From contig JBBFLF010000003.1 in the NCBI GenBank assembly GCA_037481655.1, forward strand, positions 62,001-126,000: 64,000 nt of DNA. The letters are read 5' to 3'. Positions 33,692-42,800 of the stretch are shown in pieces. Source of the stretch: Desulfobaccales bacterium. Its GTDB lineage: Bacteria; Desulfobacterota; Desulfobaccia; Desulfobaccales; 0-14-0-80-60-11. Positions within the stretch are counted from its first letter, which is position 1. Each line of letters begins with the position of its first letter. Position numbers and translations under genes: made by a program. The notes under the pieces are model-generated. The model ran no database searches, was not told the DNA's origin, and was given only the letters and a program-made list of their open reading frames with translations.

Positions 33692-34272
33692 TTATCAAAT
33701 AATGATTTCACTTCCCGCATTTCATTTATTCTCTCTTTAGCTTCCGCCAAAGATAAAGAATCAACTTTATCATCTATGGCTAATAAATAATCTATTTCAG
33801 CATTTTCACCCTTGGTATTGATCGTCTTATCCCATGGCATATTAGGCAAATGTGAAATATCAGTCATATCATCTGCCTGGGCATCCCTAAAAATTTCTGC
33901 TAATTGCTCCATTAACCTAATTTCTCTTTTACTGAAATAACGCTTATCAAAATTGCATCGCGGAACCATTTTAAAGAATTCAAAGTTTAAGGTCTTTTTT
34001 GGGATATAAATACACTTAGTCAGGTCTTCACCGGGGTTATTAAGTTCAAAGAATAAATCCTTGGGAACCGGCCCCATTTCCCAGGCATAATACTTCAGGC
34101 CGGTTACTGATTTGGCGGTTTGTTTAAAATGCAGAAAATCGAGAAAATAAAGCAACTTGAACAGCTTAAGTTTCCCACAATACCTCGTATTTCTTAGGAA
34201 AAATATGATCGCATGGATCAATTTCTCCCGAGAAAAATCAATCAAAACCGGCTGATTTTCATTAATGCGCAT
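33688..34272 (-). CDS. Panacea/SocA-like (DUF4065) domain protein, candidate antitoxin
   Basis: 194 aa. The N-terminal two-thirds match the Panacea (DUF4065) domain: KLIHAIIFFLRNTRYCGKLKLFKLLYFLDF, then KYYAWEMGPVPKDLFFEL with the hallmark Y-x(3)-GPVP segment. Panacea-domain proteins act as antitoxins for many unrelated toxins, and SocA is a ClpXP adaptor-type antitoxin. It is the first gene of a two-gene minus-strand operon and overlaps its partner by 4 bases (ATGA). Confidence 0.85.
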   Translation of the reverse strand: MRINENQPVLIDFSREKLIHAIIFFLRNTRYCGKLKLFKLLYFLDFLHFKQTAKSVTGLKYYAWEMGPVPKDLFFELNNPGEDLTKCIYIPKKTLNFEFFKMVPRCNFDKRYFSKREIRLMEQLAEIFRDAQADDMTDISHLPNMPWDKTINTKGENAEIDYLLAIDDKVDSLSLAEAKERINEMREVKSLFDK

Positions 34273-34599
34273 TGCTCTTGGGCTTAGCAGGGTCTGACGG
34301 ATGATGAAATTCTTTTATGATACTCCCAAAATGGAATCTAACGGGAGGTATAAAAAACCACTTATCCCGAGAGACAATCGCCGCCCCGGAGGACGGCGGA
34401 AGATCTCTTCTGGACGTGGCAAATGGGTCTAAACTCATAATCGGCATTTTTTGAGTGATGTCAAGAAAAATATTCCTTCATAATGAAGTCGGGGTTCCAT
34501 CAGAAATCCTCAGCCCTAGTGATGATGCGCCTCCTGACGCCGAAAGAGAAAGTATATACGGACCGCAGGAGCCGCCAGGTGGCCCAAGCTCCATTTGAC
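34273..34599. other. Intergenic 327 bp between the Panacea pair and the endolysin
   Basis: This stretch marks the change from AT-rich to GC-rich DNA within the element. A 61-codon minus-strand frame (34262-34447) has no family resemblance and was not accepted as a gene. No clear promoter or terminator is seen. Confidence 0.4.
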
Positions 34600-35331
34600 C
34601 TAAATCGATCTGAGGAATTTTTCAGCCAAGGCCGCAATCTCCTGGGCCCGGTCCAGGGCGCTGATGCACCGGCGGGCGTTTACGAAGTCGGCCTGTCGCT
34701 CGTTGATGAAGTCTATCAGCTTTTTGCCGGTGAATGCCCCCGTGCGGAACCCGTCCACCAGGATAAACAGGGCGATCTCCGGCTCCAGGGCCAGGTCCGG
34801 CTGCCCCACCAAGTCCTTCCTTATTATCCGGGCATACTTCTCATAGTTAGCCCGGCCGGTGATCTGAACATACCCCCTGCCGCGGTAGCGGTAGCCGTCC
34901 CCGGGTTGCGTGTTTCCCAGGTCCCGTCGGCCCTCATACTTCTCGAAATATGACCTGGGCCCCCTCTCATGGATGGGCTGGAATGTCCCCCCTGTCTCCC
35001 ACTCCACCGTGGCCAGCACATAGGCGATCTGCGCCGGCAAGGAGAGGCCCTGCTTACGGCACTCGGCAATGATGGCCGCGATGGTCCCCTCCCGGGTGGA
35101 GAAATCGTAAGGCTGGCCCTCCGGAACGGACGCTCTCGAGTCATCCGGCACTACCTCCAGATACTCCGCCGCTACCCAGCCGACCGTGCCGTCCTCCAGT
35201 TCCACCGGCACCCAGCCTGTGGTGTCCAGGGGGTCAATGACATCCCCCCGGGACAGGGTGCCCTCAATGGGGAAGCGCTTCCCGGGCCCCCCACGAATAT
35301 TTAAGTGGTTAGCCGTTACTCGGAGAGGCAT
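34600..35331 (-). CDS. Phage endolysin: bacterial SH3 domain plus GH19 chitinase-like lysozyme
   Basis: 243 aa. Residues 1-60 form a bacterial SH3 domain ([22 protein letters not shown]...[22 protein letters not shown]) that probably binds the cell wall. The rest is a GH19/chitinase class I-like fold used as a muramidase: [61 protein letters not shown]. The catalytic Glu is likely in VEWETG. ATG 35331 has AAGGTGAG upstream and overlaps the preceding small gene. It is the last gene of a lysis cassette. No signal peptide is present, so export would need a holin. Confidence 0.88.
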   Translation of the reverse strand: MPLRVTANHLNIRGGPGKRFPIEGTLSRGDVIDPLDTTGWVPVELEDGTVGWVAAEYLEVVPDDSRASVPEGQPYDFSTREGTIAAIIAECRKQGLSLPAQIAYVLATVEWETGGTFQPIHERGPRSYFEKYEGRRDLGNTQPGDGYRYRGRGYVQITGRANYEKYARIIRKDLVGQPDLALEPEIALFILVDGFRTGAFTGKKLIDFINERQADFVNARRCISALDRAQEIAALAEKFLRSI

Positions 35332-35515
35332 CACTCACCTTCATGGCTGGCAGTCTCAGCCAGAACCCCACCTCATATTTCCGAGGGAAGGCCAACTCGT
35401 TCACCAGCCCGTCCCGGTCCATTCGGATAGGGCCGCCTTCCATCTCGGGGTGCTCCACCGCGAGGAGGACTGACCCGTCCTCCAGGTGTTTAAGCAGAAG
35501 CACCGGCCTGTCCAT
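35309..35515 (-). CDS. Small phage protein in the lysis cassette
   Basis: 68 aa, starting [26 protein letters not shown] directly after the holin-like stop (TAA-ATG adjacent), with GGAGG as ribosome site. It overlaps the endolysin start by 23 bases. No recognised domain; it is a mixed beta-type small protein ([23 protein letters not shown]). Tight coupling to both neighbours supports a real gene. Confidence 0.7.
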   Translation of the reverse strand: MDRPVLLLKHLEDGSVLLAVEHPEMEGGPIRMDRDGLVNELAFPRKYEVGFWLRLPAMKVSDASPSNG

Positions 35516-35920
35516 TTAACCCTCCGCTTCGCTGGGAGTATTCATCCAGCCCCGCGCTTTCTCCCAGATCACCTTGGCCTGCGCCTGGAGCTTCCCGCTC
35601 TGCCAGGCATTGGCCACCGAGTTGGCGCCGTAAATGCCGGCCACGCTCACCACCGTGGACGTGAGCAGATTCCCCAGGGCCGCCACCATCTCCGGCTTGA
35701 TGAGCCCGAACACCGCCGCCCAGATCACCAGGCTGACATTCCCCACCAGCACCCCCAGACAAAGCCGGGACATGGAGAACTCCCCGGAGCCTGGGTCCGT
35801 AACCAACTCTGACAGGCGATGGGGTTGCGGGGCCTTGAGGGCCGCCCGCACCTCCTCCCGGATGATGCGTTCATACATCCGGCCCAAGGCTTCCACTTCA
35901 CTCACACTCATTTCCTTCAT
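35516..35920 (-). CDS. Holin-like membrane protein
   Basis: 134 aa with a charged N-terminal helix (SEVEALGRMYERIIREEVRAAL), two predicted transmembrane helices (about residues 52-74 LCLGVLVGNVSLVIWAAVFGLI and 77-100 MVAALGNLLTSTVVSVAGIYG) and a basic C-terminal tail. This layout and the position immediately upstream of the endolysin are those of a phage holin; the family itself is not certain. Confidence 0.68.
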   Translation of the reverse strand: MKEMSVSEVEALGRMYERIIREEVRAALKAPQPHRLSELVTDPGSGEFSMSRLCLGVLVGNVSLVIWAAVFGLIKPEMVAALGNLLTSTVVSVAGIYGANSVANAWQSGKLQAQAKVIWEKARGWMNTPSEAEG

Positions 35921-36017
35921 CGGGGTGTCCCCTAAGGGATAATAAGACTTGACGGCTCAGCAAAAATTCTCCTGCTTGTATAACATGAATTTTTGATAAA
36001 GAAGGACTGGTTATGGG

Positions 36018-36374
36018 TCATCCTTTCCCCCTCACCACGCCCCCGCTGGGGTCATGGTAGTGCCGGTTCAGAGCGTCCCACAGGTCCCGGTTGTCGGCTT
36101 TGAGCTCCTCCCGGCCCTTCTTCCACTCCAGGAACTCAGACCGGGGAATAAACATATCGGTCAGAGAAATACGGCAGGTCATCTGAAACTCTCTGATCCC
36201 CTTTAGCTCCGCCTTGATCTCCGCCAAATCGGCCTGGATATGCTTGAGGTCGCCATTCCCGCCATTTCCGAAGACTTTCTGGCCGTATTTGAGGATGGCC
36301 AGGATGATAACTCCGCCTGCCACGGCCATGGCAAACACCGCTAGGAAGACCGGATGATTGCTGGCCTCCATCAT
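36018..36374 (-). CDS. Small membrane-anchored coiled-coil phage protein
   Basis: 118 aa with one N-terminal transmembrane helix (VFLAVFAMAVAGGVIILAIL) and then a charged helical region (DLKHIQADLAEIKAELKGIREFQ) likely to form a coiled coil. It is similar in design to spanin-like or tail-associated small proteins. Its start overlaps the speD-like stop by 4 bases. The first two codons are both ATG. No family assigned. Confidence 0.65.
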   Translation of the reverse strand: MMEASNHPVFLAVFAMAVAGGVIILAILKYGQKVFGNGGNGDLKHIQADLAEIKAELKGIREFQMTCRISLTDMFIPRSEFLEWKKGREELKADNRDLWDALNRHYHDPSGGVVRGKG

Positions 36375-36820
36375 CCACCCCCCAGCACCCGCCGTTCCCG
36401 GTCCATGTAGCCCTGCACCACCGCCAGATTGCGGGGGAATTCCAGACCGCGGTTGGTCAGCTTCAGGTGATAATGGCCGGCTTTAAACCAGCTCTCAGAG
36501 AACTCCACGGCGGCGGCGATGTCGAATGGCTTGCAACTGAACAGGTCAAGCGCGGCAAAACCCTTCTCTGGCCAGGTATGAATGCTCACATGGCTTTCGG
36601 CAATCATCACCACACCCGAGATGCCGCTGTCCTCATGACCAGGCAAGGGCCTATATTTGAAGACGTAGGGAGGCATGATCTTGGTCATCCCCAGAATATC
36701 CGGGGCGCGGTCCAGAAACTCATAGACCGCATCAAGATCGGCCAACACCATCGGGTCGCACTCATAAAGGTCCACCTTCAGGTGCGGCCCAAGCGCTTCG
36801 GCAAAGTCTGTCGCCCTCAT
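36371..36820 (-). CDS. speD: S-adenosylmethionine decarboxylase proenzyme homologue (SpeD family) on a mobile element
   Basis: 149 aa of the prokaryotic SpeD class 1B. The self-cleavage site that makes the pyruvoyl cofactor is intact: AESHVSIHTWPEKGFAALDLFSC, cleaved between Glu and Ser. The Cys in LFSC is the expected proton donor. Chromosomal SpeD makes decarboxylated AdoMet for spermidine synthesis. Homologues on phages and elsewhere have been shown in some cases to decarboxylate ornithine or arginine instead, so the substrate is open. No speE (spermidine synthase) is adjacent. It overlaps the next gene by 4 bases. Confidence 0.88.
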   Translation of the reverse strand: MRATDFAEALGPHLKVDLYECDPMVLADLDAVYEFLDRAPDILGMTKIMPPYVFKYRPLPGHEDSGISGVVMIAESHVSIHTWPEKGFAALDLFSCKPFDIAAAVEFSESWFKAGHYHLKLTNRGLEFPRNLAVVQGYMDRERRVLGGG

Positions 36821-36839
36821 TCATTGTGCCCTCCCCCTT

Positions 36840-39800
36840 TTACAGCAATGCGCCTATTTCATAGAATTTCTGTGCCTTTTTGCGTTTCTCCTTCTGCATG
36901 AGCATGTCATGTAAGGTTGACGCCTCCTGGTCCTTGACATCCCGGGCCTTTTTCTTAGTCACGAGCAGACCAGCTATCGAGCTCTTATCTTCCTCACCTG
37001 TTCCTTTCGGCTCATAGGTGACTTCACGGCGAGCCTTCCGGAGCAGGGTCTCCACCAGTGTGTCCCGGTCATCGCGGTCCATATCCTGCCACCTGCGCCC
37101 CTGGAACTGCTTGAAAGCCTCATAGGTCTGGCGGGCCGTCAGCTCATAGTAATCTTCCGGTCTCCAAGGCTTGCGGATACCTTGTTCCAGGCGGTAGCTT
37201 GGAGGCATTTTCACCGTAGCCGCGGCCTCCGTGGACATAAAGGCGTTGCCCAGGCGAGCCAGCTCCACCACCCGGGCGTCCAGGGCTTCCAGCTTCACCC
37301 GCTTCTGCTCCGGCGTCAGAGCCTTGCTAGCATAGACCTGCTGGCGCTCTTTTTTGACCTTGCTCAACTCGTCCATAATCTTCCGGGCCACCCGGGCATA
37401 CATGGCCTCGGGGTGCTCCTCCAAAAACTGCTCCAGCCTGGCTTTGTCGCCGGATTGCCAGAGGGTCTTCCAGCCCTGGTCGGCCAGCAAAACCTCCTGA
37501 TAGCGCTCAAAGAAGTCGTTGACGCTCTTGGCTCGCCAGCCCGTCGGCGGCTTGGTGAAGAAGGTGCGGACCCCCCAGACCTGCTGGATTTTGTCTTGGG
37601 CTGGCTGGGGAATATCCTCTACCATCCCTGTCTTGCGTAGGAGGAGGTCGATCCCGGGCAGGAAGTAGTTGGCCCCCAGGCCGCCCGTCCATTGGCGGAT
37701 GAAATGCTCCATTTGCACCGGCGAAATGTCCGTCAGCCTGCCCACGGCCTTGGCGGTCTCCGTGGTCCACGGCTTGGCCCGCAGACCAGCGGGGAGGCGC
37801 TGGAGGCTGATGTCCTCTATGGGCCTACCGCGGAAGAAGTCATAGTTGGCCTTGGCCTCGATGTAGGGCCGGGCTATGGTAGGGATGATCTCCGGGGTGG
37901 CCGCATCCCAGGCGGCGGCCATGGCAGACTTCACGCCCTTGGGGTCCTTGGTGAGCATGGCTTCCACCAGGCGCTCCGCCACGGAACCGAACAGAATGCC
38001 AGCCTCGAAGGGCTTGGGAATCCGTAAGAGGGGAGCATTCTTTCCCAGGGGGAGGTGCCAGAAGTAGTTGCGCTCCCAGTCCTCCAGCTCTTTGTAGCGG
38101 TCGTCATCACGGGCCAAGAGATAAATGAGCACTGATACCCCAGCCAGCATGGCCAGCCGGCGGGCCACCGCCTTGCGGTTAGGGCCGGTGAGTTCCGTGG
38201 CCAGCTTGTCCATGCCCTGGACGGAGGCGTTCCAGAAGGGAATCGTCACGTTCAGGTAGCGCACCGTTGGGTGGCCCCCGGCCCGGCTGAAATCCAAGGT
38301 GGTGCGCCTGGCCTCGTGGATGGCCTCGGCATGGCTCAGGCCCTTTTCCCTGGCCTGTTTGTAGATGGAAAACCTGGTTAGGTTCTCCAGGTAGGCGGAG
38401 GCATAGCGCAGGGCGTGCAGGGGATTGGCGAAGTATTTTACCTGGCTCTCTTTGCCTTTGAGGTAATCCGCCGTGATTTTCTCCGGCTCCACAAAGCTCT
38501 CAGCCAAGGTGGCCATGGGCCCACCGCCGGATTCCCACTGCCGATAGAACTCCATGGTGGCCGGATCTTTGGAAATCAGCAGATAAGCATCCCTAAACCA
38601 CTTGAGTGGGTTGAAGCCGAAACGGGAGAATATCCAGGCTTGGATGATGTCCCGGATTGGGTTGCGGCCCAAGGAGAATTCCGGCACCAGGATGGCCCCG
38701 CTCCGGAGCATGTCCGCCGGAATGCGGGCAATCTGCATCAGAATACCCATCTCGGCCGGCATTAAGTTCTGGGCGGCAGCATAAAGGTCTGGCGGCAGTT
38801 TCAGCCACCGCCGCTTGCCGTCCCGGTAGTAGGGTACGCAGCCGGGCTCCGGCGGCAGGGGCGAACGGGCCCAGACCCGGTTCTGGAAATCCATCAGGCC
38901 GGCTCGGGCGGAAGGCCGGAAGGTCAGTAGGGGCCTCAGCAGGTCGTGCTGGTTCAGGAATTGCTCGAAAACCGCCGTGGTCTCCGGGGCCACCGCCCTG
39001 GCGGTTTCCCGGTCTGTAATGTAGCGGTTGACAAACTCCGCCACCTGCTCTGTCTTCTTCCGGACATAGCGCTTGAAAGATTTGCTGTCAGCTTCGCTGG
39101 CCCGTTGGTCGGCAATGCGCCGGAGCTCCCGCCGCATTTCCGGGGTGCCCCGCTCAATCAAAAGCCCCACAAGGTCATATTGGTCGTCAATGGCATGGCC
39201 GAGTTCGTGAGAGAGGGTCTTCTCACTGGTGGCAAACCGTAGTCTGATTTGGCCAGCAAGCTCTTCAGAAATCAGGCCCTCGGCCACTTCCTCCTTGAGC
39301 ATCCGGCTGAATTCCCCCAGCCTCCGCCCCCGCAGGGTGGCCACCACCTTCACGTCCACCTTGAGTTCCCGGGCCAAGTCCAGAAGCTCCTGGCGAAGCT
39401 GAGCATCAATCTCCTGCTTCTGGTTAAAGTCCACCGGCACATACTTGGCGGGAACCTCGTAGACTTCGGCGTCCTCGTAGGCCTTGCCGGTGATGTACGC
39501 CGCCCGATAGACCTTGTTCCGGGCGTAGGCCCACTGGGCCTTGTAGGCCAGTTCAATCCAGGTCTGCAAGGGGGAGAGAATCTGCTTTTCGGAACCCTTG
39601 ATCTGCTTGATGACGTTGCTGGACACGCCCTGGGCGGCCAGGTGCGCCGCTATGTAGTCATTGGTCTGGTCCAGCAGACGCTTGAAGGGGGCATAAAACT
39701 GGTTTTTCGCCTTGATTGCCTTATAGGTTAATTCGTCAATGAAGCCCACCTGGAGCAGGGGCTGTAGGTTCATCTCATCGGACCACTCCAGCAAGGAAAG

Positions 39801-42800
39801 GCCGGTATCCATCAGCACGCGCAAGTCATCGCCATATTTGCGTGTCAGGGCGGCGAGAACCGCCTTGCTTTCCTCCGGATGGACCCCCTTGATTTCGCCC
39901 GCCATCCGGTTGCCGAACTCCCCGGCCAGCTCAAGGTCGCGCTGGGCCACCAGGAAGACCTCGAAGTCGTCCATCACCTCGTCCACCGTCTGGCCGCGTC
40001 GTTTTGCCAGTTCCCGCAACGGCTCCAGCCGGCGGTTGAAACTGGGGCCCTTGCGAACCAGGTCGTCGCCGGTGAACACCACCTCTTTCAGGTCGGGGTC
40101 AAAGTCCATCCGGTCCTGATAGACATACTCGCCGGTCAGGCCCTGGCGCACCCGGCCTTCCACCCCCCGCATGAAGGAGAGGGCGTTGGTGATGTGTTCC
40201 CCGTGCGGCACCTTGGCCCCGGCCCGGACGGCCCGCTCCGCCAGTCTCTCCCAGGCTGCCCACCGGTCCACCACTTGGTCATAGAACCTTTGGGCCTTTT
40301 CCACCAGCTTGTCTTTGAGACCCTTGGCGGTGGAGACTACATCCCGGGACTCCCGAGGCTCCGTCGGGGCCAGATATTTTTCCCGGTAAGCCTCAATAGC
40401 CTCCTGTTCCTTTGGACGGAGAGAGTACTTGGGGGTCTTGCCTTTTTGCCCGGGAGAAACTATATTTTCAACAGAAAGTTTGCTTTGGCCCTCAGCGTCC
40501 GGGGTTCCTTTCTCCGGCCCTTGCGGAAAGGAGCTTAAAGAGGGGGCTATGCCGGGTTTAGCCGCAACGGGTACGCGCCGTTCCCAAAGCAACTCGAATT
40601 TTTCAATATACTCAGGTCGTCCCAACCACGCAGATTTAATCGTGTAGAAATCTTCTGCTTCTCCCGGGGTCAACTCAATCGCCGCAATTTTGTTTAAGCC
40701 GTTCGGCTTTACCAACAGTAGAGCGGCTCCTCCTCCCTTCCTGATTTGAACATAGTTGGCTGCCACGTCATGAATAAAGGATTCCACATTGGGGTAGCCC
40801 AGTTTTAGAATTTTCTTCTCGTGCCTGGCTTTGATATGGATTAACCCAAAACCGCTCCGGGCTTCCTCTTTTCCCACCTGCAATCTGACAGGTCCGGCTT
40901 GCCTGCGGATGATCTGCGCCGCTTCTTTGTCAACTTCCCCGAAGTTTATGGACCCGTCGGGAGTTTTGACAAAATCCTCCGGCAAGTTACCCGTCTTCTC
41001 ATAATTCGCTGTGCCTCTCACTTTGTAACGGATGGGCTCCCCGAATACGTCCTCCTCCCGGGGCCGCCGCTGCCAGACCTCACCTCTTTCAATCCGTCGG
41101 AATGTGCCCTCCCAGGTGGGCCGGAAGGCCTCCCAAATCTGCCGGAAGAAGTCCAGAATTTTCTGAAAGATGCTGTGGGGTTTCTCAGTCGGCTTCCAGG
41201 TTTCATACGCCCGGGCCGCGGCTTCCCAGTCGCCGAACTCCTTGAGGATGGCCTGGCGCTCCTTGTCGGTCAGCACCAAGTCCGCGGCGGCATGAAACAC
41301 CTCGTGGCGCAGGGTCTGCCGGCCCTCACCTTTGGCCAGGGTGATGATGCCGCCGCCGTCGATGACCTGCCACGCGCCGGCGAGCACATAATCCTCGGCA
41401 TTTTGCTGGATACCCCTGATGTCCTCCTCTGAGTATCCAGCCGCTCGGAGAGCCGCCGCATCCGGCAAGAGAATGTCACCATTCAGGCGAATAGCAATCT
41501 CAAGGCCTTGGTGGGGCAGGAGCACTCGGTAGCCGTCAAAAAATCGCGCCCGTCGAACCTCCAGGCCGGGGAAGGCCGCCTCCACCATCTCCTGGGTGAC
41601 CTTGCCCTCCTCACCGGCAGGGCTTATAATTTCTTTAGCCCCTGCTCCCATGGAGGGACGAAAACGCGTAGGCCCTTCATGCGTAGGCTTGGCGGAACCG
41701 TACACTTCCCCAGGTTCACCAGGGGCTCCTTTCCAGCCGGTCAAAAGCCATGTCTCCCTTTCTCCAAACCGGTATTTGGAGAGAATGGCGACATGGTTTT
41801 CAAAGCCTATTTCCACCCGCTTGCCCTCTTCCGGCCCTGATTCTTTGCGGATATCTCCTTTGGCGATGACCTCCACCATTTTCCGGGCGATGGCCTCGCC
41901 GTCCTCGCCCTCAGCGTTCCGCTTGGCGATGATGTGGGTAACCCCATAGCCGCCCTTGAAATCCTTCTCCGGGTTCCCTGGCTTGCCCCAGTAAAACGAG
42001 ATGTCCCCCAGGTCCTCCCGCCACATGGCTCCCGGCACGTCCGCGTGCTCGGCAATAACCCGCTCCATGGCCTCCCGGCCCCGGCGAATGTTTTCGTCAA
42101 CGGTCAGACGATACTTTGGGGAAGTTTGTTTGGAAGTCCCGTAATATTCCTGCAAAATGTCCTTCCGTATCGGCTTGCCTTGCTCCAAAGCTTTATCTAT
42201 TGCAACGTTGTGCCAGAGATATTCCCTCCCCAAATATTTTTCGACATTCCCGATATTGAATAACCACACATGATTGGCTAGTTTTCCTTCCTTCCTGTTA
42301 CTCGGTATGGCCATATATTCCTGCAAGGCCTTCTGCTTAGCCTTGCTATCTTCGTTACGGACCTCTGGCCACGCTTCAACAGTAAATTCGACTTCTCTGC
42401 CCGCAGGCTCCAGCTTTGTAGGGAAGGTGATTATGGCGTAGGTTTCCCCAGAATCACTGACAAGGCGGGTGAATTTGATAGGGTCGCCTGGCTTGCGCAA
42501 GGACGCCGCAAGAAATTCGCTTGCGGTCATTTCGTGGGGCAGGGGGGCGAACGCTGCCTCGCCGCCCGCTTCATTTAAGACATCTTTGGGGACAGGTTTT
42601 CCGGACAGATATGCCGACCTTACTGCATTAACCTGGTCCTCCTCCCAATTTTTATGTAATTCACCACTACTCCACTTCCTGATGCTCTTGTATTCACCCT
42701 TGGTCATCTGCCAAGGTTCTTTCTCCCTGACTCGATCAAGCCATTCTGTTAATGCTTTCTCTGCGCTCTCCAAATCCCGGAGCCAGCTTCTCGGGATTAC

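Noticed and set aside
34262-34447. 61-codon minus-strand frame between the Panacea pair and the endolysin
   Set aside because: Short, overlaps the Panacea start and shows no domain or ribosome site.
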